Below are positions 42,428 through 51,476 of a stretch of DNA of 64,000 nucleotides, in pieces; positions within the stretch are counted from its first letter, which is position 1, and each line of letters opens with the position of its first letter. The notes beneath the pieces were generated by a model, which saw nothing but the letters and a program-made list of their open reading frames with translations, had not been told where the DNA came from and did no database searches. A program made the translations under genes and the position numbers. This stretch comes from Clostridia bacterium (GTDB taxonomy: Bacteria > Bacillota > Clostridia > Oscillospirales > Acutalibacteraceae), in contig JAFSEF010000053.1 in the NCBI GenBank assembly GCA_017435865.1, positions 62,001 through 126,000 on the forward strand. Direction: 5' to 3'.

Positions 42428-42438
42428 AGGAGTATACT

Positions 42439-43833
42439 ATGTTGAGAACAGAATTGAAGACGTTTTATTCTCAATCAGAAGCATTTGATCATCAGAATGT
42501 AAAAGTCTGCGGTTGGATCCGCACTGTTCGTGTTTCCAAAAGCTTCGGCTTTATGGAGATTGCAGACGGCAGTTGTTTCAAGGGCATTCAGATCGTATTT
42601 GAAGAAAGTAAACTTGATAATTTTTCAGAAATTGCCAAGTTGAATGTCGGTGCAGCCGTTGTTGTTGAAGGTACCTTTTTGTTGACACCTGCTGCCGCTC
42701 AACCCTTTGAAATCAACGCATCCTCTGTTGTTGTCGAAGGTGCATCAACCCCCGATTATCCGCTGCAGAAAAAACGTCATTCTGTCGAATATCTCAGAAC
42801 CATCGGTCATCTCAGACCCCGTACAAATCTCGTTGGTGCAGCCATGCGTGTTCGTTCTGCCGCTGCATTTGCAATTCATAAATTCTTCAATGAACGCGGC
42901 TTCCTGTATGCACACACACCGCTGATTTCCTGCAGCGACTGTGAAGGTGCAGGCGAAATGTTCAGAGTTACGACTCTCGATCCTGCCGATCCGCCCAGAA
43001 CACAGGACGGTGAGGTTGATTACTCACAGGACTTTTTCGGCAAAAGTGCATTCCTCACCGTATCCGGTCAGCTTGAAGGGGAAATTATGGCACAGGCATT
43101 CGGTAAGATTTATACTTTCGGACCGACTTTCCGTGCTGAAAAATCCTACACACAACGCCATGCAGCAGAGTTCTGGATGATCGAACCTGAAATCGCATTT
43201 GCCGATTTGCAGGATGATATGTGTCTTGCCGAAGACATGATTAAATTTGTCATCAATGATGTGCTGAAAGCTTGTCCGCAGGAAATGGGATTTCTGAACA
43301 AGTTTGTTGATACAGGGCTCATTGAAAGGCTGACTACGGTTGCCAATGCCGATTTCGGCAAAGTAACTTATACGGACGCTATCAAAATGCTTGAAGCATA
43401 CAATGACCAGTTTGAATATAAAGTATCATGGGGCTGTGACCTGCAAACCGAACATGAACGTTGTCTTACAGAAAAGATTTTCAAGAAACCCGTTTTTGTT
43501 ACGGATTATCCGAAAGAAATCAAGGCATTCTATATGCGTCTGAATGATGACGGAAAAACCGTTGCTGCAATGGATTGTCTGGTCATGGGCATCGGCGAAA
43601 TTATCGGCGGCAGCCAGCGTGAAGAACGTCTTGATGTTTTGCAGAGCAGAATCCGTGAACTCGGCCTGCGTGAAGAAGATTACTGGTGGTATCTTGATCT
43701 TCGCCGCTACGGCTCCACAAGACATGCAGGTTTCGGTCTCGGTTTTGAAAGACTGGTTATGTACCTGACCGGTATTTCCAATATCCGTGAAGTGCTTCCG
43801 TTCCCGAGAACGACCGGCAGTGCAGATTTTTAA
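42439..43833 (+). CDS. asnS: Asparaginyl-tRNA synthetase
   Basis: Class IIb synthetase charging tRNA-Asn. The N-terminal OB fold is [20 protein letters not shown]. The catalytic core has motif 2 [21 protein letters not shown] and motif 3 [15 protein letters not shown]. The flipping loop reads [11 protein letters not shown]. Length 464 residues. The start ATG at 42439 follows AGGAGTATACT. The untranslated leader is about 25 bases, so there is no T-box, which often controls this gene in Firmicutes. An aspartate aminotransferase gene follows 31 bases later. Confidence 0.97.
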   Translation: MLRTELKTFYSQSEAFDHQNVKVCGWIRTVRVSKSFGFMEIADGSCFKGIQIVFEESKLDNFSEIAKLNVGAAVVVEGTFLLTPAAAQPFEINASSVVVEGASTPDYPLQKKRHSVEYLRTIGHLRPRTNLVGAAMRVRSAAAFAIHKFFNERGFLYAHTPLISCSDCEGAGEMFRVTTLDPADPPRTQDGEVDYSQDFFGKSAFLTVSGQLEGEIMAQAFGKIYTFGPTFRAEKSYTQRHAAEFWMIEPEIAFADLQDDMCLAEDMIKFVINDVLKACPQEMGFLNKFVDTGLIERLTTVANADFGKVTYTDAIKMLEAYNDQFEYKVSWGCDLQTEHERCLTEKIFKKPVFVTDYPKEIKAFYMRLNDDGKTVAAMDCLVMGIGEIIGGSQREERLDVLQSRIRELGLREEDYWWYLDLRRYGSTRHAGFGLGFERLVMYLTGISNIREVLPFPRTTGSADF

Positions 43834-43864
43834 TTTCTAATTTTTTACAGAAGGTGTAGCAATC

Positions 43865-45154
43865 ATGAAAAAACTCAGTGAATATACTCCTGAAGAACTT
43901 GATCAGTTTGAGTATGAAAATAAAATCAAATTCAATGCATTTGTTGATGCAGGTCTGAAAATCAACATGGCCCGCGGTAAACCCTCAAGAGAACAGCTTG
44001 ATCTTTCCGAAGCATTCCTCAACTCCGTTACCCATCATACCGGTACATTCAGCAACAGCGGTGAGGATTGCAGAAACTACGGTCTGTTGTTCGGTATCGA
44101 AGAATGCCGCCGTCTGTTCGGTGAAATTCTTGACGTTGATTATAACAATGTCATTGCCTGCGGTAACTCCAGCCTTGTTCTGATGTATGACTATATTTCG
44201 CAGTGTATGACACACGGTGCCGGCGGATATGAACCCTGGGGCAAGCAGAAAGGTGCAAAATATATTGCCGTTGTTCCCGGGTATGACCGTCACTTTGCAA
44301 TTGCCGAACATTTCGGACTTGAAATGATCGACGTGCAGATGACAAGAAACGGTCCGGATATGGATGTTGTTGAAGAACTTATCAAAGATCCCCTTGTAAA
44401 GGGTATGTTCTGTGTGCCGAAGTATTCCAATCCCGACGGTGTCACGTACTCTGACGAAACAGTGGAACGTCTTGCAAAGATGACCCCTGCAGCACCTGAT
44501 TTCCGTGTTGTGTGGGACAATGCTTATGTTGTGCATGATTTTTATGATGAACACGCAAAACTCAAGAATATCATGAAAACCGCTGCTAAATACGGACATG
44601 AAGATTACTTTATTGAATTTGCTTCCACTTCCAAAATCACATTCCCGGGTTCCGGTGTTGCTTGTATTGCAGCATCCAACCGCAATATCAATGAAATTGC
44701 AGCCCGTCTTTCCATGCAGATTATCAGCTACGACAAGCTCAATCAGCTCCGTCACTGCCATGTTTTCAAAAATCTTGAAGATGTGCAGAATCACATGAAA
44801 CTGCACGCTGCAATTCTTCGTCCAAAGTTCCTTGCTGTTGAAGAAGTGCTTGACAGGGAACTGACTGATCTCGGTATTGCTGACTGGACCCATCCCAAAG
44901 GCGGTTACTTTATAAGCCTGAATGTCAATATCGGTTCTGCTAAATATGTCGGTGAACTGTGCAAACAGGCAGGTCTGACCATTACAAAAGTCGGTGCGAC
45001 ATATCCCTACGGCAAAGACCCCACTGACAGTAATATTCGTCTTGCACCGACCTGTCCCTCGGTAGAAGAACTGAAGATTGCAACGAAAGTGATTTGTACA
45101 GCCGCAAAACTTGCAGCCGCAAGAGCTTTGCGACATGAAATGGCAGAAGGCTGA
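43865..45154 (+). CDS. Aminotransferase class I/II, aspartate aminotransferase type
   Basis: PLP enzyme of 429 residues resembling the subgroup Ic aspartate aminotransferases. Signatures: MARGKPSREQLDLSEAFL near residue 40, NYGLLFGIEECRRLF, the ACGNSSLVLMYDY phosphate region, CVPKYSNPDGVTYSDE, VWDNAYVVHDF with cofactor-contacting Asp and Tyr, and the PLP lysine in FASTSKITFPGSGVA. The C-terminal RLAPTCP holds the substrate-carboxylate Arg. It probably interconverts oxaloacetate/glutamate and aspartate/2-oxoglutarate. Its place after asnS suggests joint supply of aspartate family precursors, though asnS uses asparagine, not aspartate. Confidence 0.9.
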   Translation: MKKLSEYTPEELDQFEYENKIKFNAFVDAGLKINMARGKPSREQLDLSEAFLNSVTHHTGTFSNSGEDCRNYGLLFGIEECRRLFGEILDVDYNNVIACGNSSLVLMYDYISQCMTHGAGGYEPWGKQKGAKYIAVVPGYDRHFAIAEHFGLEMIDVQMTRNGPDMDVVEELIKDPLVKGMFCVPKYSNPDGVTYSDETVERLAKMTPAAPDFRVVWDNAYVVHDFYDEHAKLKNIMKTAAKYGHEDYFIEFASTSKITFPGSGVACIAASNRNINEIAARLSMQIISYDKLNQLRHCHVFKNLEDVQNHMKLHAAILRPKFLAVEEVLDRELTDLGIADWTHPKGGYFISLNVNIGSAKYVGELCKQAGLTITKVGATYPYGKDPTDSNIRLAPTCPSVEELKIATKVICTAAKLAAARALRHEMAEG

Positions 45155-45223
45155 GGATCGGATTGTTATTATACACATCCGCAGGTGCTGCATTTGAGTC
45201 TTGATTCTAAGGAGTGATCTGTT

Positions 45224-45715
45224 GTGCGTATCGGTCATGGTTACGATGTGCATCGCTTTGCAGAAAACAGAAAGTTGATTCTGGGCGGTGTGCAAATTGA
45301 ATATGCGTATGGTTTGTTGGGACATTCCGATGCGGATGTGTTGGCACACGCAATCAGCGATGCTTTGCTTGGTGCAGCAGCACTCGGTGATATCGGGAAG
45401 CATTTTCCCGATACGGACAGGCGGTACAGCGGTGCAGACAGCATAGAGTTGTTGCGCAATGTTGTGCAGATGCTTGCAGAAAAAGGCTACAAGGTCGGTA
45501 ATATTGATGCTACTGTGGTGGCACAGAAACCGAAGCTTTTGCCGCATATTGAAAAAATGCGATTCAACATTGCGTCAGCCTGCAATGTTGAAACTGACAG
45601 AGTCAATATCAAAGCAACTACGGAAGAGGGACTCGGATTTACCGGTGAATTGCTCGGTATTGCTGCCCATGCGGTTGCTCTGATTGAAGAAAACGGGAAG
45701 GACGGTTGTGCTTGA
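45224..45715 (+). CDS. ispF: 2-C-methyl-D-erythritol 2,4-cyclodiphosphate synthase
   Basis: Fifth step of the non-mevalonate isoprenoid pathway; trimeric zinc enzyme. Start [11 protein letters not shown] is diagnostic and carries zinc ligands Asp and His. [20 protein letters not shown] and [10 protein letters not shown] follow, then [10 protein letters not shown]. Length 163 residues is slightly long. GTG start at 45224 with AAGGAGTGAT 5 bases upstream. No ispD lies beside it. The stop shares a base with the cdaA ATG. Confidence 0.97.
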   Translation: MRIGHGYDVHRFAENRKLILGGVQIEYAYGLLGHSDADVLAHAISDALLGAAALGDIGKHFPDTDRRYSGADSIELLRNVVQMLAEKGYKVGNIDATVVAQKPKLLPHIEKMRFNIASACNVETDRVNIKATTEEGLGFTGELLGIAAHAVALIEENGKDGCA

Positions 45716-46590
45716 TGCTTGTTTCGATAGTTGAATCCATTAAGGAGTTTGGCAGTCAATTCAGGGATTTATTGGCCAACTTTGACCCGTTGACGGATAT
45801 TCTTGATATTTTGTTGGTTGCATTTATCATATACTGCGTCTTTTTGCAGTTGCGTAAATCGCAATCCATTCAGGTTATCAAAGGGTTCATGGTTCTTGCA
45901 TTGCTGTATGTTGTATCGTCTTTGATCGGACTTGAAACAACGTCTTACATATTCTCGAGTATGTTCAGCAATTTCATCTTGTTCCTGATCATTATTTTTA
46001 ATTATGAAATCCGTCAGATGCTTGAAAATGCAGGCAGAGGACGATTCAGAAGCCGTTTCCTTTTTTCATCGGGTACTGAAGATGAAGTTACGGATTGTAT
46101 CAATGCCGTTTGTCGTGCCTGCGGATCCATGAGTGCTAAAAAAATCGGTTCACTCATTATCTTTCAACGTGAATCGCTGCTCGGCGATCTGATGAAGCAG
46201 AGCGTTGAAATTGATGCTGTTACTACTTATGAAACCGTCTGCAGCATTTTTTATCCGAATGCCCCGTTGCATGACGGTGCTGTTGTAATCAGAAACGGCA
46301 GAATAGCAGCAGCAAGATGTATTGTGCCGCTGAAAAATGATTATGAAATCAACGCACACGTCGGCACACGTCATCGTGCTGCACTGAATGTAAGTATCAA
46401 CTATGATGCCATTGCCGTTGTGACCAGTGAAGAAACAGGAATGATTTCCGTTGCTGTTGACGGACAGATGCGTCGCGGGTTGACCGACAGTGAGCTGCGT
46501 GAGTTGCTGACCTCTTACCTTATCAAAAACAAAGAGAATAAAAAGATTACAAATATTTTGAAGAGGGGGAAAAAGAATGGCATCGGTTGA
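45715..46590 (+). CDS. cdaA: Diadenylate cyclase CdaA
   Basis: Makes c-di-AMP from two ATP at the membrane. Three hydrophobic helices lie within residues about 20-95 (DILLVAFIIYCVFL, GFMVLALLYVVSSL, MFSNFILFLIIIF). The DAC domain follows with the LHDGAVVI and GTRHRAAL motifs that bind ATP and metal; the catalytic Asp-Gly-Ala and Arg-His-Arg are intact. The length of 291 residues is close to the family norm of about 275. ATG 45715 overlaps the ispF stop (TGATG). cdaR starts 14 bases before the end of this gene. Confidence 0.96.
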   Translation: MLVSIVESIKEFGSQFRDLLANFDPLTDILDILLVAFIIYCVFLQLRKSQSIQVIKGFMVLALLYVVSSLIGLETTSYIFSSMFSNFILFLIIIFNYEIRQMLENAGRGRFRSRFLFSSGTEDEVTDCINAVCRACGSMSAKKIGSLIIFQRESLLGDLMKQSVEIDAVTTYETVCSIFYPNAPLHDGAVVIRNGRIAAARCIVPLKNDYEINAHVGTRHRAALNVSINYDAIAVVTSEETGMISVAVDGQMRRGLTDSELRELLTSYLIKNKENKKITNILKRGKKNGIG

Positions 46591-47965
46591 GTACATTGCC
46601 GGTCGCAAAAAAAACGGTAATGAACTGTTCAATAACAAAATCTTCATTTTTTTCCTGTCTTTTTTGTTTGCTGTGGTTATATGGTGTGTCATTTCTATGT
46701 ATGAAACACCTGAGACGGAACGTGTTTTTCAGGATGTCAAGGTGCAGATGAGTCTTGCAGATACGGTTCCGGGTTCCCTTGAAATGTCCGTTTTCGGTAC
46801 GAATGAATTTTATTGTGACGTAACGGTTGTCGGTAAAGGCTATCTTGTTACGGATTCCACGTTTACTTCCGATAAAATCAAAGTAAAACCCGAACTGGAC
46901 GCAGTACGTGAGCCGGGTGTATATGAAGTTCGTCTGAGTGCACAGCTGACCAATGCTTCCGGTGACTTGGCTGTCGTTTCGGTTGAACCCGCTTATGTTA
47001 CGGTCTACTTTGATAAAACATTGCAAAGAAGTTTTCAGATTATTCCCGAAATCGATACTGACTATCTGATCGCACAGGATTGTACCGTTGACAGCATGGA
47101 AATGAGCAAGGATTATATCATTGTTTCAGGTCCTTCGCTTGAAATGAACAGATTGAAAGATGTCAAAGCACATGTCGGTTTTGTCGACACTCTGCAGAAA
47201 TCCGTGCACCAACCCTGCACTTTTGAATTTGTCACGGCAGACGGCATTCCGCTTACTTATTCTACCGTGTTGACTTCACAGGAAGACATTTATCTGGATG
47301 TGCAGATTTCCAAAGAAAAATCTTTTGAAATGATCGTGGACATTGTCAATGTTCCGGTGGGACTGAAAGCCGAAAGTATTATGAGTTATTACATTGATGA
47401 CTTTGCTTTCAGAAACAGTACTGTGACACTGAACATACCGACGGCTGATGAATCTCTTATGGCAGCTGACAGAATCAGCATCGGACAAATTGATTTTGCT
47501 GCACTTGCGTTCACTGAGAATCAGACTGTGCAAGTAGATTGTTATGACCGTGATATCTTTATGAATGTATTGCCTGAGACGGTTCCGGTAAATGTGTATC
47601 TTGATACTGCTGCATACAGTGAAGTTGTGCTCGATGTTCCTGTAGAGGCTACAGAACACGGCGATAATGTGACGATTCCCGAAACGCTCACGGGTGTTTC
47701 ATTCATTGTGCCTGCTGACAGTGCACAGGATTTTTCAGCGGACGGTTTTTATGCCGTGCTTGATGAAGCCATGTTAGAGGATGCTGTCGTCGGTGATAAT
47801 CAGATTGCAGTAAGCATTAAATCCGATCAGAAGGATTCTGCATGGGTTCGCGGTTCTTATCAGGTAACTGTCAGTGTTGCCGATGAAAATGCAACAGAAG
47901 CCGAAGACTCTGCAGAAAGCAGTGGTGACGCTGATGAAGAAGATACGCAAGCAGATGCTGAATAA
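46577..47965 (+). CDS. cdaR: CdaA regulatory protein CdaR (YbbR repeats)
   Basis: Membrane-anchored regulator of CdaA. One N-terminal helix (KIFIFFLSFLFAVVIWCVIS, about residues 19-38) is followed by extracytoplasmic YbbR domains, at least three by spacing (for example near PGVYEVRLSAQLTN, DVKAHVGFVDTL, QVDCYDRD). The C-terminal tail is strongly acidic (AEDSAESSGDADEEDTQADA). The length of 462 residues is typical. AGAGGGGGA lies before the ATG at 46577. In bacilli cdaA-cdaR is followed by glmM; here a lipoprotein and a two-component system follow. Confidence 0.93.
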   Translation: MASVEYIAGRKKNGNELFNNKIFIFFLSFLFAVVIWCVISMYETPETERVFQDVKVQMSLADTVPGSLEMSVFGTNEFYCDVTVVGKGYLVTDSTFTSDKIKVKPELDAVREPGVYEVRLSAQLTNASGDLAVVSVEPAYVTVYFDKTLQRSFQIIPEIDTDYLIAQDCTVDSMEMSKDYIIVSGPSLEMNRLKDVKAHVGFVDTLQKSVHQPCTFEFVTADGIPLTYSTVLTSQEDIYLDVQISKEKSFEMIVDIVNVPVGLKAESIMSYYIDDFAFRNSTVTLNIPTADESLMAADRISIGQIDFAALAFTENQTVQVDCYDRDIFMNVLPETVPVNVYLDTAAYSEVVLDVPVEATEHGDNVTIPETLTGVSFIVPADSAQDFSADGFYAVLDEAMLEDAVVGDNQIAVSIKSDQKDSAWVRGSYQVTVSVADENATEAEDSAESSGDADEEDTQADAE

Positions 47966-49337
47966 TAAGCTTTCATATTTGCGTTTTTCATTGCCTGCCG
48001 TTTTGCTTGTTTTGATTCTGTTGAACGGGTGCTCGCTTGATTTTGACGCTGTTGACAATCTGATTCGTGCCCCGAAACTAACAGGCCGCTATGCAGCGAT
48101 TGAAAGTGTCTTTGAAAAAGCGGTCGGCAGCAATGTAAAATTAAAATCTCCTCGCAGCGGAGCATACAGAACAGCCTATGTACTGTATGACTACGACGCT
48201 GACCTTGTGGAAGAAGCAATTGTCTTTTATTCATCCGAAACGGACGAAATGACGGTGCGTATCCATTTTCTTGATTATCTGAACGGAGAATGGGTTTCTG
48301 CTGCAGATGAAGCAGGTAAAGAAAGTGAGATTCATGAGGTGCAGTTTCAGGATCTGAACGGTGATAACTGTCCTGAAATTCTGATCGTATATAACAAAAA
48401 GAACAGCAATCGGATATTGTCTGTTTATAACGTGAGAAGCAAAAGCAACACAACGCTGCCGGAAGTGTTGTCGCTTGCAACCGTACAGTGTGCTGATTAT
48501 CAGTGTCTTGACATGAATGCGGACGGCAGTCAGGAAATTCTTTACACTGTGTTCGAAACATCCGCAGAGACCGGTTTGCAGATTCCCTTTGTCAAGGTCC
48601 TCAGCAAAGATGACAACGGGGAACAGTTGCAGTATTCCGTGGCTGCTTCTTTTGCAATTGATGCGGAGATTTCCTCTTTTGAATCCATCACATCCGATTC
48701 ATTGAAAGAACAGACACGGGCATACGTTGATTGCCGATATGCGGATGATATATCTTATCTGACACAGATCATCACCTGGACACCTGAAAAAGGATATTAC
48801 ATGTATGTTAACGAGGAATTGATGTTGCAGCCGTATATTACAACACGATTGAGCCGTGTGTTTACAACGGATGCCGATGCTGACGGTGTAGCCGAATTGC
48901 CGGATGACAGTGAGCTTCCTTTGTCTTCTGCAGAAAACATGCCTGCTGATAGTGAGTATCTGCCGATACAAAGAAGGTATTACAGGTGTGATACAGACGG
49001 TTTGCTGACAGAAGCATACTGCTATTACCTTGATCCGCTGCAGGAGTACAAACTTAATCTCACAACTCTGTCTTTGCAGGACAGACTCAGTGTTACTTGT
49101 GATTATACCGAACGGAAAACCCGTTTTTATGAATACGATCCGATCGCAGAAGATCGGGGTGAAGAACTGTTTTCTATCCGTGTTGAAACAACCGCTTCGG
49201 GTGCTCTTGCCTGCTACTGCGAAGTTGCACCTTACGGAGAGGAAATGGGATTCAAATCTGACGAAGTGTTATCAGCAATCAGTCTGAACGCAAAAGAAAC
49301 GGAAGTGATGAAAGATGAAACGAATACTGGTCGCTGA
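47934..49337 (+). CDS. Lipoprotein with calcium-loop (VCBS-like) repeats, unknown function
   Basis: A protein of about 467 residues. A hydrophobic signal (SLPAVLLVLILLNGC) ends in a lipobox, with Cys33 the lipid site. Three short repeats resemble the Asp/Asn-rich loops of FG-GAP/VCBS propeller blades: FQDLNGDNCPEILIVY (about residue 140), LDMNADGSQEILYTVF (about 193) and TDADADGVAELP (about 313). This suggests an extracellular calcium-stabilised beta structure. The start is uncertain: ATG 47934 (GGTGA upstream) or ATG 47955. It overlaps cdaR by 32 bases and the response regulator gene by 23, so it belongs to this operon. I do not recognise a named family. Confidence 0.78.
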   Translation: MKKIRKQMLNNKLSYLRFSLPAVLLVLILLNGCSLDFDAVDNLIRAPKLTGRYAAIESVFEKAVGSNVKLKSPRSGAYRTAYVLYDYDADLVEEAIVFYSSETDEMTVRIHFLDYLNGEWVSAADEAGKESEIHEVQFQDLNGDNCPEILIVYNKKNSNRILSVYNVRSKSNTTLPEVLSLATVQCADYQCLDMNADGSQEILYTVFETSAETGLQIPFVKVLSKDDNGEQLQYSVAASFAIDAEISSFESITSDSLKEQTRAYVDCRYADDISYLTQIITWTPEKGYYMYVNEELMLQPYITTRLSRVFTTDADADGVAELPDDSELPLSSAENMPADSEYLPIQRRYYRCDTDGLLTEAYCYYLDPLQEYKLNLTTLSLQDRLSVTCDYTERKTRFYEYDPIAEDRGEELFSIRVETTASGALACYCEVAPYGEEMGFKSDEVLSAISLNAKETEVMKDETNTGR

Positions 49338-50022
49338 AGATGAAAAGTCGATTCGCGAATTTATAGTTATCAATCTTGAACGCAACGGTTTTGATGTTGT
49401 GCAGGCTGAAAACGGTAAACAGGCCATACAGGCTTATACAGATTATGACGGTGATATTGATATTGCACTTCTTGATATCATGATGCCTGAAGTGGACGGA
49501 CTGGAAGTCTGTAAATTCCTCAGAGAAAAAAGCAATACCATCGGCATCGTTATGCTGACGGCCAAAACCCAGGAGATGGATAAAGTGACGGGGCTTCTGG
49601 TCGGTGCTGATGATTATGTCACAAAACCTTTTTCTCCTTCTGAATTGATGGCACGTGTCGATGCAATATACCGCCGTGTTATGATCAACAAAAATTCCGA
49701 GAGAAAAAAAGAAAAAGACAGTGATCTGATCATACTTGGTGATTTTGCACTGAATCTTCGAAGTCGCACACTTTCAAAGAATGGTAAAAACATAGAACTT
49801 ACACAGGTTGAGTTTCAGTTGATGGAATACTTTTTTGCAAACCCTGATGTTGCATTGGACAGATCCTCCATTCTTAAATATGTATGGGGTGATCTTTACT
49901 ACGGGGATGACAAAGTGGTGGATGTCAACATTCGTCGTCTTCGTATGAAGGTGGAAGATGAACCGTCAAGACCGCTGCACCTGACAACCATATGGGGCTT
50001 GGGATATAAGTGGATTCCGTGA
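49315..50022 (+). CDS. OmpR/PhoB-family response regulator
   Basis: A 235-residue regulator. The receiver has the acidic pair in VAEDEKS, the phosphoacceptor D54 in ALLDIMMPE, the Thr in VMLTAK and Lys in DYVTKPF. A winged-helix DNA-binding domain follows (LTQVEFQLMEYFFANPDVAL, YYGDDKVVDVNIRRLRMKV, TIWGLGYKW). It starts within the lipoprotein gene and is followed after 16 bases by its histidine kinase. Target genes are unknown. Confidence 0.95.
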   Translation: MKRILVAEDEKSIREFIVINLERNGFDVVQAENGKQAIQAYTDYDGDIDIALLDIMMPEVDGLEVCKFLREKSNTIGIVMLTAKTQEMDKVTGLLVGADDYVTKPFSPSELMARVDAIYRRVMINKNSERKKEKDSDLIILGDFALNLRSRTLSKNGKNIELTQVEFQLMEYFFANPDVALDRSSILKYVWGDLYYGDDKVVDVNIRRLRMKVEDEPSRPLHLTTIWGLGYKWIP

Positions 50023-50038
50023 ATCGGAGGTCGCAGAT

Positions 50039-51466
50039 TTGTTTAAAATGACCATTACAAAGCGATGGCTGCTGTCAACGATTCTTGTTATTTCTTTGAT
50101 TCTGATCGCTGTGGCAGGCAGTGTTTCGTTTGTTTTGCATGAGTATTATTACGGTGCAAGCAAAGATAAGATCGAATCGATCGGTCATGTTTCATCGCTG
50201 TCAAACTTTTTCAGCACTTATATAAACGGGGTCTCGGAGTCTTTTTCCACAGGTGCCCGATTGTATGTCGAAAATTTTGAATATTCACACTTGTGTGAAG
50301 TATGGGTGTATGACGGAAACGGAAATGTAATTGCAACCAACACCGGTTATTTGCCACAGGAGACACAGACTGAAGATTACAAAGCCGCGTTTTTGTCTGC
50401 TTCGGGAAAAGGTGAATGGTTCGGTGTGCATTCTTCCGGAGAATCCGTTTATGCCATGACCGTTTTACTGCCGCGTACTGACGGTATCAGCAACGGTGCG
50501 GTACGTTTTATTACTTCACTTGAAGATATTGAAGAACAATGGCGGAATCTGACCATTCTTGTGTGTTTTATCTGTGTGTTTGCTTTGTTGCTGGTCATTG
50601 TTTCCGGTTTGTTCTTCATCCGTTCCATCGTCCGACCGTTGAATCAGTTGAATGTTGTCACAAAACGTATTGCTGCAGGTGATTTTTCTGTTCGTGCCGA
50701 AACCTCTGCAAACGGAGACGAAATCAACGATTTGTGTCAATCCATTAACTATATGTCGGAAGAAATCACACGCACCGACCAATTGAAAAATGACTTTATT
50801 TCCACTGTATCGCATGAATTGCGGACACCTTTGACAGCAATCAAGGGTTGGAGTGAAACATTGCGTGATGTTGTTCCTCGTGAGAATGAAATGCTCGTAA
50901 ACGGTCTGCAGGTCATTGAAGAGGAAACACAGCGTTTGTATTTGTTGGTTGAGGATTTGCTGGATTTCTCGAAAATAGAAAGCGGAAGAATGTCATTGCG
51001 ATTGTCTTTGATTGATCTTCTTGCTGAACTGGATATGGCTGTATATGTCCTTCGTGACAGAGCCACCAGAGAGGGAATTCATATCGAATATGAATCTCCC
51101 GAGTTTGCAGCCCCCGTGATGGGGGATGCCGACAGAATCAAACAGGTTTTTGTAAACCTTATTGACAATGCAGTTAAATATTCACCCATCGGTGAAACAG
51201 TATATATACAGGTGGATTCGGTTGACAATGAAATTGTAATCAGCATCCGTGATAACGGCTGCGGCATTGCCGAAAAAGACCTTCCCAAAATCAAAGAAAT
51301 GTTTTATAAAGCAAATGTTTCCGTCAAGGGTTCGGGTATCGGTCTTGCTGTTTGCGATGAAATCGTCAACCGTCACGGCGGCACTCTGACCATCACAAGT
51401 GAACTGAACGTAGGAACTCTTGTTATCGTTCGTTTGCCGCTGTACACCAAATCGAAAGAAGGATAG
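50039..51466 (+). CDS. Membrane sensor histidine kinase
   Basis: A 475-residue kinase of the PhoR/WalK-like layout. TM1 is around residues 10-32, then an extracellular domain to about 180, TM2 (FICVFALLLVIVSGLFFI), a HAMP linker (RPLNQLNVVTKRIAAGDFS), and HisKA with the phospho-His H259 in VSHELRTPLTAIKG. The HATPase has N and G boxes (NLIDNAVKYSP, IRDNGCGI, GSGIGLAVC). TTG 50039 is the start: GGAGG is 8 bases upstream, while the next ATG (50048) would be too far away. It pairs with the preceding regulator. Confidence 0.94.
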   Translation: MFKMTITKRWLLSTILVISLILIAVAGSVSFVLHEYYYGASKDKIESIGHVSSLSNFFSTYINGVSESFSTGARLYVENFEYSHLCEVWVYDGNGNVIATNTGYLPQETQTEDYKAAFLSASGKGEWFGVHSSGESVYAMTVLLPRTDGISNGAVRFITSLEDIEEQWRNLTILVCFICVFALLLVIVSGLFFIRSIVRPLNQLNVVTKRIAAGDFSVRAETSANGDEINDLCQSINYMSEEITRTDQLKNDFISTVSHELRTPLTAIKGWSETLRDVVPRENEMLVNGLQVIEEETQRLYLLVEDLLDFSKIESGRMSLRLSLIDLLAELDMAVYVLRDRATREGIHIEYESPEFAAPVMGDADRIKQVFVNLIDNAVKYSPIGETVYIQVDSVDNEIVISIRDNGCGIAEKDLPKIKEMFYKANVSVKGSGIGLAVCDEIVNRHGGTLTITSELNVGTLVIVRLPLYTKSKEG

Positions 51467-51476
51467 GAATAGTATT

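Noticed and set aside
42309..42438. Possible T-box before asnS
   Set aside because: No specifier stem or T-box sequence; the leader is about 25 bases and consists of the AT palindrome and Shine-Dalgarno.
43985..45547. Minus-strand open frame opposite the aminotransferase and ispF
   Set aside because: Antisense shadow across two well-supported genes.
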